A stretch of 64,000 bases of DNA from Thiorhodovibrio litoralis (lineage in GTDB: Bacteria; Pseudomonadota; Gammaproteobacteria; Chromatiales; Chromatiaceae), in the NCBI RefSeq assembly GCF_033954455.1, contig NZ_CP121473.1:62001-126000 (forward strand). The letters run 5' to 3'. Made by a program: the position numbers and the translations under genes. Positions 56,026-64,000 of this stretch are shown here, one piece after another. The notes beneath the pieces are model-generated. The model saw only the letters and a program-made list of their open reading frames with translations, was not told where the DNA came from and made no database searches. Within the stretch, counting starts at the first letter, position 1; each line of letters starts with the position of its first letter.

Positions 56026-56912
56026 GCTATCTCGACCACATCGACGCATGCAATCGCTGGACCAAGGCGGACTTCCTACCCTGGGGCATCGCCGGTGAGA
56101 TTCTTGGCTGGATGCGCCAGGACTTTGCCGAGAAGCTGGTCGACGTTGCCGCGCTGGCTTTCCCGGGTCAGTACCGCTTTGCATTAGAAGGCGCCGGTCC
56201 GGGGTTGGAGATGCTTGACTGGCAGCTCGAGGATGGCGACCCCAGCGCCCGCGACGCGCGGCTGACCCGCCTGTGCGCGGCACTGCAGGCGGAAGGCATG
56301 CTGCCCGCGCCCCAGGGCGAGCGCTACCCCGTGACATCGGGGCGGCGCGATCAGGCCAAATTCACAATTGACCGCGCCCACGCGCCCTATTTTGGCACTC
56401 GGGCCTTCGGGCAGCACCTCAACGGCTTCGTCCGTGGCCCGGATGGGCTTGAACTCTGGGTGGCTCGGCGCGCGGCGGATCGACGTCATTATCCCAACCG
56501 GCTTGACAACATGGTCGCCGGTGGCCTGCCGCACGGGGTGGATCTGCGCGAGAATCTGCGCAAGGAGTGCTACGAGGAAGCGGGACTGCGCGCCGAAATC
56601 GCCGACCAGGCCCATCCAGTCGGCGCCATCAGCTATTGCCGCGAGAACCGCGCCGGGCTCAAGCCGGATCTGATGTACTGCTATGATCTTGAGCTGCCGC
56701 TCGAGCTAACCCCAGTCTGCACCGACGGCGAGGTCGCCGCCTTCGAGCGCTGGCCAATCGAGCGGGTGATGGAGACCGTGCGCGACACCGAGGACTTCAA
56801 GCTGAACTGCAATCTGGTGATCATCGATTTTTTCATCCGCCATGGCTTGATCACACCCGATGATCCCGACTATTTCGAGCTCGTTCAGCGCCTGCGCTCG
56901 CCTTTGCCCTAA
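56022..56912 (+). CDS. Nudix hydrolase with N-terminal DUF4743 domain
   Basis: 296 residues. The N-terminal 120 residues match the DUF4743 pattern (IDACNRWTKADFLPW). Then comes a Nudix fold with box GGLPHGVDLRENLRKECYEEAGL (REx2EEx type) and PDLMYCYDLELP. Relatives are annotated as thiamine-pyrophosphokinase-like or TPP-hydrolysing Nudix enzymes. Coupling (ATGA) to yjbQ and mazG suggests a pool-cleaning operon dealing with thiamine or nucleotide phosphates. Confidence 0.88.
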   Translation: MSYLDHIDACNRWTKADFLPWGIAGEILGWMRQDFAEKLVDVAALAFPGQYRFALEGAGPGLEMLDWQLEDGDPSARDARLTRLCAALQAEGMLPAPQGERYPVTSGRRDQAKFTIDRAHAPYFGTRAFGQHLNGFVRGPDGLELWVARRAADRRHYPNRLDNMVAGGLPHGVDLRENLRKECYEEAGLRAEIADQAHPVGAISYCRENRAGLKPDLMYCYDLELPLELTPVCTDGEVAAFERWPIERVMETVRDTEDFKLNCNLVIIDFFIRHGLITPDDPDYFELVQRLRSPLP

Positions 56913-56975
56913 AAGTTTTGAGGGGTGTAAGGGTAAAATTTGAAAAGAGTTATTACTGGTAACGAACAACGAACC

Positions 56976-58199
56976 ATGAGCAAAATTCACCGCCGCCACA
57001 GTGTTTCCGTGCGCATTGGCGACATCGTCGTTGGTGGCGATGCGCCCATCCGCGTGCAGTCGATGACCAATACCGACACCGCCGACCTCGACACCACGGT
57101 TGCGCAGGTGGCCGAGCTGGCCCGCGCCGGCTCCGAACTGGTGCGTCTGACGGTTAACAACGAGTCCGCCGCCGCTGCGGTGCCGAAGATTCGCGATGCC
57201 CTGGCCGCCCAGGGAATCGAGGTGCCCCTGATCGGCGACTTTCATTTCAACGGCCATCGGCTGCTGAGCGACTACCCCGACTGCGCCGAGGCCTTGGCGA
57301 AATATCGCATCAATCCCGGCAATGTCGGGCGTGGCGAGAAAAAGGACAGCCAGTTTGCCACCATGGTCGAGATCGCCTGCCGTTATGATCGGCCCGTGCG
57401 CATCGGGGTGAACTGGGGCAGTCTCGACCCAGAACTGGTTACGCGCATGATGGATGAGAACGCCAAGTCGCCCGCGCCCAAGCCGGCCGAGGAGATGATG
57501 ATCGAGGCCATGGTCGAGTCCGCTCTTGGCAGCGCGCTGCGGGCTGAGGAACTTGGCCTCCCGCGCGACCACATCATCCTGTCGTGCAAGATGAGCGGCG
57601 TGCAGGACCTGATCCGCGTCTATCGCGCGCTGGCCCCGCGGTCCGATCACGCGCTGCATCTCGGCCTGACCGAGGCCGGCATGGGCTCCAAGGGCATTGT
57701 CGCCTCGACCGCCGCGTTGTCGCTGCTGCTGCAGGACGGCATTGGCGACACCATTCGGGTCTCCTTAACGCCCGAGCCCGGCGAATCGCGTACGCGCGAG
57801 GTGGTGGTCGCGCAAGAAATCCTGCAAACCATGGGCCTGCGCCCCTTCGTACCCATGGTCGCCGCCTGCCCTGGCTGCGGACGCACCACCAGCACGGTGT
57901 TCCAGGAGCTTGCGCGCGACATCCAGGCCTATCTGCGCGAGCAGATGCCCTCCTGGCGTGAGTGCTATCCGGGCGTCGAGCAAATGCAAGTAGCGGTGAT
58001 GGGCTGCGTGGTCAATGGCCCGGGCGAGAGCAAACATGCCAACATCGGCATCAGCCTGCCAGGCACCGGCGAACAGCCCTCGGCACCGGTGTTCATCGAT
58101 GGCCAGAAAGCCGCCACTTTAAAGGGCGCCGATATCGCCGGTCAGTTCAAGCAGATGGTGGATGACTACGTCATTCGGCATTACAGCGCCGCGAACTGA
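56976..58199 (+). CDS. ispG: 4-hydroxy-3-methylbut-2-enyl diphosphate synthase
   Basis: 407 residues from ATG 56976 ([17 protein letters not shown]), chosen by alignment memory with E. coli IspG; the TTG at 56940 would add 12. The barrel has the motif [15 protein letters not shown]. The [4Fe-4S] ligands are the two Cys in [12 protein letters not shown], Cys in [11 protein letters not shown] and the following Glu. It reduces MEcPP to HMBPP in the MEP isoprenoid pathway. Its start is 63 bp after the Nudix gene. Confidence 0.95.
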   Translation: MSKIHRRHSVSVRIGDIVVGGDAPIRVQSMTNTDTADLDTTVAQVAELARAGSELVRLTVNNESAAAAVPKIRDALAAQGIEVPLIGDFHFNGHRLLSDYPDCAEALAKYRINPGNVGRGEKKDSQFATMVEIACRYDRPVRIGVNWGSLDPELVTRMMDENAKSPAPKPAEEMMIEAMVESALGSALRAEELGLPRDHIILSCKMSGVQDLIRVYRALAPRSDHALHLGLTEAGMGSKGIVASTAALSLLLQDGIGDTIRVSLTPEPGESRTREVVVAQEILQTMGLRPFVPMVAACPGCGRTTSTVFQELARDIQAYLREQMPSWRECYPGVEQMQVAVMGCVVNGPGESKHANIGISLPGTGEQPSAPVFIDGQKAATLKGADIAGQFKQMVDDYVIRHYSAAN

Positions 58200-58245
58200 G
58201 ATTGCCCAGCGCAGATCACTGATAAATCCAAAGGAACAAGCGGCC

Positions 58246-59118
58246 GTGAATGCAAGACCCGAGTCCTCCGCGCACCCCCGCCGGCAGGGCGGCTTCTGGC
58301 TGATCAATCAATTCCAGGGCGGCCTCAGCCTGGCCAACTTGCTCAAAGCGCTTGCCGATATCCGCAATGGATTTCTGCGCGTGGAGCTCTGGACCACCAT
58401 GGGCATGCAAGAGATCCTCGACCGCTATCGGCGCTCCGTCCTTGGCCCTTTCTGGCTGACCATTTCCCTTGGAGTGATGGTCATCGGGCTTGGAATTCTC
58501 TACGCTGGAATTTTCCGCCAGCCGGTTGGTGACTACCTGCCCTATGTGGCTGCCGGCTTTACCATCTGGGGCTTGATCTCGGGGATCGTGCTTGATGGTA
58601 GCCGCTGCTTCATTGATGGCGAACCGATGATTCGCCAGCTTCCCGGGCCCCTATCAACCTATGTTTTCCGGGCGATCTGGACAAACTTCATGGTGTTTAG
58701 CCATAACATCTGGGTGTTTGTCATTGCTGCGGTCATTTTCCAGGTCAATCCGGGGTGGGATGTCTTTTTGGCTATTCCAGGGCTCTTGCTTGTGCTTTTC
58801 AATGGTGTGTGGATCGGCATTTTACTGGGACTCATCAGTGCTCGATTTCGCGATGTCCCGCAAATCATCGCCAGCGTGACCCAGCTTGCGTTTTTCATGA
58901 CGCCAATCATCTGGAAGCCGGACATGTTAAGCGACCGCGCATTTATTCTGGATGCCAATCCCTTCTACCATCTGGTCGAGATCATTCGTGGCCCCTTGCT
59001 TGGGCAGGCACCGGCGCTGAGTCAATGGCTAACGGTTGGGGTTATTACGATTCTTGGCTGGACGGTCACGCTCCTGTTCTACACCGTCTACCGCTGGCGC
59101 ATCGCTTATTGGGTTTAA
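58246..59118 (+). CDS. ABC-2-type polysaccharide export permease
   Basis: The GTG at 58246 (AAAGGA upstream) gives 290 residues. The longer frame from 58162 overlaps the end of ispG. There are six membrane helices. A conserved cytosolic segment LRVELWTTMGMQEILDRYRRSVLGPFWLTIS is typical of the Wzm/TagG/KpsM-type permease N-terminus. It pairs with the ATPase 94 bp downstream to move a lipid-linked glycan or similar polymer across the inner membrane. Confidence 0.88.
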   Translation: MNARPESSAHPRRQGGFWLINQFQGGLSLANLLKALADIRNGFLRVELWTTMGMQEILDRYRRSVLGPFWLTISLGVMVIGLGILYAGIFRQPVGDYLPYVAAGFTIWGLISGIVLDGSRCFIDGEPMIRQLPGPLSTYVFRAIWTNFMVFSHNIWVFVIAAVIFQVNPGWDVFLAIPGLLLVLFNGVWIGILLGLISARFRDVPQIIASVTQLAFFMTPIIWKPDMLSDRAFILDANPFYHLVEIIRGPLLGQAPALSQWLTVGVITILGWTVTLLFYTVYRWRIAYWV

Positions 59119-59212
59119 TCTTCAAGATTGACCTGATCGCCTCAATTTTTCGTTCGCGCGACATTATCAAGGCGGGCGCTTTGATAGGGCGCAAAAACAG
59201 ATTGCTTTTAAC

Positions 59213-59974
59213 ATGGCCCACATCAGACTCAACAATGTCCATGTCAGCTTCCCGCTCTACGAGGTTGCCGAGCGCTCGCTAAAAAAGCGCCTGATGAGCA
59301 GCACCACCGGCGGGCGCATCGGCAGCCGGACGGAAGGCGGGAACGGAACTGAGGTCCAGGCGCTCGAAGACATCACCGCGCATTTTGAGCACGGGGATCG
59401 AGTCGCCCTCGTCGGTCATAATGGGGCCGGAAAGACCACGCTGCTGCGGGTCCTTGCGGGTATCTATGAGCCGGCGCGGGGCACCATCGAAGTGGAAGGG
59501 AGAATCGCCCCGTTGTTCGATGTCGGGCTCGGCATGCAAATGGAGGCCACCGGCTACGACAACATCATCCTGCGTGGCCTCTACCTCGGGTTTAGCCGGC
59601 GGGAAATGCAGGAACGCGCTCCGGCCATTGCCGAGTTCAGCGAGCTAGGGGAATTCCTCGATCTCCCCCTGCGCACCTATTCGCTTGGCATGCGCATGCG
59701 CCTGGGCTTCTCTGTCTGTACCGAGATCGAGCCCGACATCCTGTTGCTTGACGAGGGGCTGAGTACCGGTGACGCGGCCTTTGTCAAAAAGGCCGACGCA
59801 CGCCTGCACGAATTCTGGGACAAGGCGGCAATTATTGTCCTTGCCTCGCATTCTGAAGACATGATCCGCAGCCTGTGCAGCAAGGCGATATTGATCGAGC
59901 ACGGACGCGTATTGCTAACCGGTGATGTTGATGCCGTGCTCGAGCGATACCAGCAGAAAACCGACGCAGCCTGA
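59213..59974 (+). CDS. ABC transporter ATPase for polysaccharide export (Wzt/TagH type)
   Basis: 253 residues with Walker A GHNGAGKTT, a signature YSLGMRMRLGF typical of Wzt/TagH-like ATPases, and Walker B ILLLDEGLSTGD. The usual C-terminal carbohydrate-recognition domain of O-antigen Wzt proteins is absent, so chain-length recognition is not built in. No glycosyltransferases follow; hslU converges 63 bp away. Confidence 0.9.
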   Translation: MAHIRLNNVHVSFPLYEVAERSLKKRLMSSTTGGRIGSRTEGGNGTEVQALEDITAHFEHGDRVALVGHNGAGKTTLLRVLAGIYEPARGTIEVEGRIAPLFDVGLGMQMEATGYDNIILRGLYLGFSRREMQERAPAIAEFSELGEFLDLPLRTYSLGMRMRLGFSVCTEIEPDILLLDEGLSTGDAAFVKKADARLHEFWDKAAIIVLASHSEDMIRSLCSKAILIEHGRVLLTGDVDAVLERYQQKTDAA

Positions 59975-60037
59975 GCGAGCGACGAAACAACTGCAGGACG
60001 GCAGACTTTCTCTGCGCGACTAGCGGGACCAATCAGA

Positions 60038-61372
60038 TCACAGGATGTACTGCGACAAATCCTCGTCGGCCGCCAGTTCACCGAGATTTTGCTCGACATA
60101 AGCGGCAGTCACCTCGATGGTGACCCGGTCGAGCTCCGAGGCGTTGAAGGAAACGTCCTCCAGCAGTCGCTCCATCACGGTCGCAAGGCGGCGGGCGCCG
60201 ATGTTCTCCGAGCGTTCGTTGACTTGCCACGCAATCTCCGCAAGGCGGCGGATGCCGTCTTCCTGAAACTGCAGCGTCACGCCCTCGGTACCCAGCAGTG
60301 CCTGATACTGATCCGTCAGGGATTCATTCGGTTCGGTCAGGATGCGGATGAAATCATCGGTGCTAAGCGCCTGGAGCTCAACCCGGATCGGCAGACGTCC
60401 CTGCAACTCAGGGATAAGGTCCGACGGCCGCGCGAGGTGGAAGGCACCTGACGCGATAAACAAGACATGATCCGTCTTGATCATTCCGTATTTAGTTGAC
60501 ACCGTGCAGCCTTCCACCAGCGGCAGCAGGTCGCGTTGCACCCCTTCGCGCGAGACATCTGCACCGCCTTGACCCTCGGAGCGCTTAGTGACCTTGTCGA
60601 TCTCATCAAGAAAGACGATGCCGTTCTGCTCCACATTCTGCACCGCGCGCAGCTTCATCTCCTCTTCATTGACGAGCTTGGCCGCTTCTTCGTCCTGCAG
60701 CGCCTTGCGCGCGTCGCGAATGCGCATCTTCCGGCGCTTGGTGCGATTGGAGCCGAGATTCTGAAACAACCCCTGCAGCTGGCTGGTCATTTCCTCCATA
60801 CCCGGCGGAGCGACAATCTCCACACCCATGGGTGAGAGATTGACCTGCACCTCGATCTCACGCTCGTCGAGTTCGCCAGCGCGCAGCTTGGTGCGGAATT
60901 TCTCCCGCGTGGCGGAGCTGGCACCGCTGCTGCGACTTTCCTGATCGAAGTCCGACGGCGGCGGCAGCAGGGCATCGAGGACGCGCTCCTCGGCCGCGGC
61001 CTCGGCGCGCTCGCGATTACGCTCCATCTCCTGCTCGCGCTCCATCTTGACCGCGATGTCGGCAAGATCGCGCACGATGGACTCGACATCCCGCCCAACA
61101 TAGCCGACCTCAGTGAACTTGGTTGCCTCCACCTTGAGGAAGGGCGCATTGGCGAGCTTGGCCAGCCGGCGCGCAATCTCGGTCTTGCCAACGCCAGTGG
61201 GGCCGATCATCAGGATGTTCTTGGGCGTGATCTCCGAGCGCATGGGCTCTTCGATCTGCGCCCGGCGCCAGCGATTGCGCAGCGCGATGGCGACCGCGCG
61301 CTTGGCCTGATGCTGGCCGATAATGTGCTTATCGAGCTCTTCGACGATGCGTTGGGGAGTAATGTCAGACAT
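60038..61372 (-). CDS. hslU: ATP-dependent protease ATPase subunit HslU
   Basis: 444 residues, AAA+ unfoldase: [22 protein letters not shown], Walker [14 protein letters not shown], pore loop GYVGRDVES, the I-domain (roughly 110-235), Walker [12 protein letters not shown] and a C-terminal ending LSQYIL that inserts into HslV. It lies 106 bp after hslV and is co-oriented. Confidence 0.97.
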   Translation of the reverse strand: MSDITPQRIVEELDKHIIGQHQAKRAVAIALRNRWRRAQIEEPMRSEITPKNILMIGPTGVGKTEIARRLAKLANAPFLKVEATKFTEVGYVGRDVESIVRDLADIAVKMEREQEMERNRERAEAAAEERVLDALLPPPSDFDQESRSSGASSATREKFRTKLRAGELDEREIEVQVNLSPMGVEIVAPPGMEEMTSQLQGLFQNLGSNRTKRRKMRIRDARKALQDEEAAKLVNEEEMKLRAVQNVEQNGIVFLDEIDKVTKRSEGQGGADVSREGVQRDLLPLVEGCTVSTKYGMIKTDHVLFIASGAFHLARPSDLIPELQGRLPIRVELQALSTDDFIRILTEPNESLTDQYQALLGTEGVTLQFQEDGIRRLAEIAWQVNERSENIGARRLATVMERLLEDVSFNASELDRVTIEVTAAYVEQNLGELAADEDLSQYIL

Positions 61373-61478
61373 GTAGATGCTTGGCTGTCGGTAGTCGATT
61401 GTCAGTCTGATGCCCTTGACTGGTGACCTTGACTGATGCAGTTGGTCCGGGGGCAGCGCTGGATCAGGTCAAGTCAGG

Positions 61479-62054
61479 TCAGTCTTCGGGGGTGAGTTCT
61501 TCAAGCACAAGGTTGTGGTTGGTATAGATGCAGATATCGGCGGCAATGGACAAGGCCCGCTCGACAATCTCGCGCGCGCCAAGCTCGGTATTCTCGAGCA
61601 GGGCGCGCGCGGCGGACTGCGCGAAGGCACCACCAGAGCCGATCGCCATCAGGTCCTGCTCGGGCTCGATCACATCGCCGGTGCCTGAGATGATCAGCGA
61701 GGCCTTGTCATCGGCCACGCACAGCATGGCCTCGAGTCGGCGCAGCATGCGGTCAGTACGCCAGTCCTTGGCCAGCTCCACCGCCGAGCGCACCAGATGT
61801 CCCTGATGCTTTTCGAGCTTACCCTCAAAGCGCTCGAACAGGGTGAAGGCATCGGCCGTGGCGCCGGCGAATCCGGCCAGCACCTTGTTCTTGTAGAGCC
61901 GACGCACCTTGCGCGCGTTGCCCTTCATGACCATCTGCCCGAGCGACACCTGCCCGTCGCCACCAATGACGACATGCCCGTTGCGTCGAACCGATAAAAT
62001 GGTAGTACCTTGTAACTGCTGCATGGCGTTGCTTGTCTGCCTGTCGCTCGTCAT
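61479..62054 (-). CDS. hslV: ATP-dependent protease peptidase subunit HslV
   Basis: 191 residues. The catalytic N-terminal Thr is in [23 protein letters not shown]. The open frame encodes a 16-residue leader (with a second Met at 62024), which would be removed to expose Thr; many HslV proteins have only a short leader. Which Met is used is not settled by a clear Shine-Dalgarno site. It forms a double hexamer with HslU. Confidence 0.95.
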   Translation of the reverse strand: MTSDRQTSNAMQQLQGTTILSVRRNGHVVIGGDGQVSLGQMVMKGNARKVRRLYKNKVLAGFAGATADAFTLFERFEGKLEKHQGHLVRSAVELAKDWRTDRMLRRLEAMLCVADDKASLIISGTGDVIEPEQDLMAIGSGGAFAQSAARALLENTELGAREIVERALSIAADICIYTNHNLVLEELTPED

Positions 62055-62102
62055 GACCAGCCCAAACCCGAATGACAGCGACGATCACCCGATGACTTGT
62101 TA

Positions 62103-62184
62103 AATCTGGGTGATTTTGCCGAATCTGGGCGATTTGCTGAGTATGGCTGGCGAAATCAAATTTTGCTGGATCAAATTCTGCTGG
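62103..62184. repeat. Two adjacent short tandem repeats in the hslV-lutA divergent region
   Basis: AATCTGGG(T/C)GATTT repeats with a 19-bp period (62103 and 62122). ATCAAATT(T/C)TGCTGG repeats head to tail with a 15-bp period (62155-62169, 62170-62184). Both lie between the divergent starts, where regulator sites are expected. Confidence 0.7.
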
Positions 62185-62254
62185 CCGCGTGCCGGCAAAA
62201 ACCTGCATTCTACCTGTCTTGACCGCGGCTCGCCGCGCCGATTACCACACCCGG

Positions 62255-63031
62255 ATGTCCAATCAGCACCCAACTGTCATCTTTTTCGGCACTTGCCTGA
62301 TCAATACTCTGGCCCCTCGGGCCGGGCTTGCGGCGATGCGGCTGCTGCGACGCGCGGGTGCCCAGGTGCGCTTCCCGCGCGATCAAAGCTGCTGCGGCCA
62401 GCCGGCCTACAACGCGGGGTTTGACGACCAGGCGCGACGGGTCGCCCGCGCGCAGCTCAAGGCGCTGGAGGGCGAGGAGCCGATCATTGTGCCCTCGGCC
62501 TCCTGTGCCGGAATGTTCCGTCACGAGTATCCGCGCCTGTTCGCTGGCACGCCGGAACAAGCCCCCGCCCAGCACCTGGCGGAGCGCATTGTCGAACTGT
62601 GCGACTATCTGCAGCGGATTCTGGGCGTCAATTGGCCGGATCTTGGGCCGCCGGTGCGTGTGGCGCTGCATCAGTCCTGCTCGGCGCGCCGCGAGATGCA
62701 GGTGGCGGCACCCGCTCGCGCACTGCTTGAGGGTCTCGCCCAGGTCGAGGTGCTCGAGCCCGCGCGCGCGAGCGATTGCTGCGGCTTCGGCGGTACCTTT
62801 GCGGTCAAGCAGCCGGACATCTCCGAAGCCATGACTGCTGACAAGGCCGGAGCCCTGCTAGCAACCGATGCCTCGGTGCTGGTCAGCCAGGATCTCGGTT
62901 GCCTGACCAGTCTCGAGGGCTATCTGCGCCGCCAGGGCGCGATGATGCAAGTGCAGCACATCGCCGAATTTCTGTGGGAGCGTATTGCCTCACCCGAGGC
63001 TGAGGCACTAAAGACCGGAGACGCGCGATGA
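62255..63031 (+). CDS. lutA: LutA/LldE-type iron-sulfur lactate oxidation subunit
   Basis: 258 residues from ATG 62255 (MSNQHPTVIFFGTCLINTL). It contains the paired CCG motifs SCCGQPAYN and DCCGFGGTF that bind the electron-transfer cluster. The family works with LutB and LutC to oxidise L-lactate. Its stop overlaps the next start (ATGA). The upstream frame to 62189 has no ribosome-binding logic. Confidence 0.92.
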   Translation: MSNQHPTVIFFGTCLINTLAPRAGLAAMRLLRRAGAQVRFPRDQSCCGQPAYNAGFDDQARRVARAQLKALEGEEPIIVPSASCAGMFRHEYPRLFAGTPEQAPAQHLAERIVELCDYLQRILGVNWPDLGPPVRVALHQSCSARREMQVAAPARALLEGLAQVEVLEPARASDCCGFGGTFAVKQPDISEAMTADKAGALLATDASVLVSQDLGCLTSLEGYLRRQGAMMQVQHIAEFLWERIASPEAEALKTGDAR

Positions 63032-64000
63032 GCAGCCCACTGAGGACTCGCCTGCGCGAAGCCCTCGCGCGCGCACCGGCGCGGCGCAATATTGGCCGCG
63101 CCATGGCCGGGCTGGTCGACAAACGCCGCGCCGCCTTTCCCGACGCGCAAGCCCTCGAGCAACTGCGCGATCAGGGCCAGGCAATTCGCGACCAGGCACT
63201 CGCCAATCTGCCCGCGCTGCTGCGCGAGCTTGAGGCGAACTGCCGCGCCAATGGCATCGAAGTCCATTGGGCGCGCACCGCCGCGGAGGCCAATGAGAAG
63301 GTGCGCGAGCTTGTCCAAGCCGCCGGCACCACGAGCGTGCTCAAGGGCAAGTCCATGGTGTCGGAAGAAATCGGCCTGAATGCGGCCCTGGCCGAGGCCG
63401 GGATCGAGGCGCTGGAAACCGATCTCGGTGAATGGATCATCCAGCTCGCCGGCGAAGCGCCGTCCCATATCGTCGCACCGGCTGTGCATCTGGACCGCCG
63501 CGAAGTCGCCGCGCGCTTTCGCGAGCATTTTCCGGAACTTGAGGTGGGGGAGGAGATCGCCGACCTGACGGCATTGGCCCGCCGGCTCTTGCGTGAGCGC
63601 TTCGCGCAACTGCGCGTGGGTATCAGCGGGGTCAATTTCCTGATCGCCGAGACCGGCACCCTGTGCCTGATCGAGAACGAAGGCAACGGCCGGTTGTGCA
63701 CCACCCTGCCCGAGGTGCATATCGCCATTACCGGCATCGAGAAAGTGATCGCCCGGCTCGATCAACTCCCGCCACTGCTGCGGCTGCTGACCCGCAGCGC
63801 CACCGGCCAGCCGATCACCACCTATGTCAATCTCATCAGCGGCCCGCGTGGCACTGATGAGCGCGACGGACCGCGCGCGGTGCATCTGATCCTGCTCGAC
63901 AACGGCCGCGCGCGCCTGCAGGCGGACCCCGAGCTGCGCGCAACCCTGCGTTGCATCCGCTGCGGTGCCTGCATGAATCACTGCCCGGTCTATACCCGCG
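63028..64000 (+). CDS. lutB: LutB-type iron-sulfur oxidoreductase (truncated by window edge)
   Basis: The ATG at 63028 overlaps the lutA stop and the frame stays open to the window edge (324 codons). The N-terminal part has KGKSMVSEEIGLN and GISGVNFLIAETGTLCLIENEGNGR, as in LutB/YkgF. The ferredoxin motif CIRCGACMNHCPVY begins near 63957. A full protein of about 470 residues is expected; the rest and lutC should lie just outside. Confidence 0.92.
   Translation, partial: MSSPLRTRLREALARAPARRNIGRAMAGLVDKRRAAFPDAQALEQLRDQGQAIRDQALANLPALLRELEANCRANGIEVHWARTAAEANEKVRELVQAAGTTSVLKGKSMVSEEIGLNAALAEAGIEALETDLGEWIIQLAGEAPSHIVAPAVHLDRREVAARFREHFPELEVGEEIADLTALARRLLRERFAQLRVGISGVNFLIAETGTLCLIENEGNGRLCTTLPEVHIAITGIEKVIARLDQLPPLLRLLTRSATGQPITTYVNLISGPRGTDERDGPRAVHLILLDNGRARLQADPELRATLRCIRCGACMNHCPVYTR

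Overview
The window reads as a GC-rich gammaproteobacterial chromosome. It carries hslVU, ispG, speA, mazG, mlaA, arfB, a CIRCE-controlled small heat-shock gene, hydrogenase maturation genes and a complete V/A-type ATPase operon. That mix fits a purple-sulfur-type (Chromatiales-like) bacterium, but no marker gene is present, so the placement is inference.

Layout, left to right. 1-4606 (minus): an apparent four-gene operon of response regulator-TPR, soluble histidine kinase, membrane-anchored von Willebrand A protein and a partial membrane protein. 5065-6798 (plus): a periplasmic MsrA-thioredoxin-MsrB fusion and a small membrane protein. 6900-8354: a porin. 8461-17549 (minus): nine V/A-ATPase genes in the order H/G-C-I-K-F-E-A-B-D. 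17639-20053 (minus): mlaA, a DUF302 protein and hypB. 20163-24005 (minus): an organoarsenical/arsenate operon, arsR-GAPDH-arsJ-arsP, with an internal promoter and probable ArsR operator. 24380-26999 (plus): a GNAT/C39-peptidase fusion overlapping a RimK-like ATP-grasp ligase. 27184-28473: citrate synthase.

28474-35772 is accessory DNA. It holds decayed pieces of a nuclease-domain protein, a STAS protein, a Uma2 endonuclease, a DNA methyltransferase and a tyrosine recombinase, then an intact IS21-type element with two accessory ORFs. 35773-45348 is core again: an S1-domain protein, a Kef-type antiporter, arfB, hsp20 (a perfect CIRCE plus a probable ROSE-like RNA thermometer), a hybrid sensor kinase and speA. 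Between speA and hypA (45334-49210) lie an IS110/IS1111-family element and an IS1634-family element abutting end to end, bracketed by a 17-bp direct repeat that covers the speA stop codon.

49287-64000 contains hypA, a DUF2177 membrane protein, the alpha-E/circularly permuted ATP-grasp pair, a lipoprotein of the endonuclease/exonuclease/phosphatase fold, a compact mazG-yjbQ-Nudix operon, ispG, a two-gene polysaccharide-type ABC exporter, hslVU and the start of a lutAB lactate-oxidation operon that runs off the right edge. I saw no rRNA, tRNA or CRISPR array.
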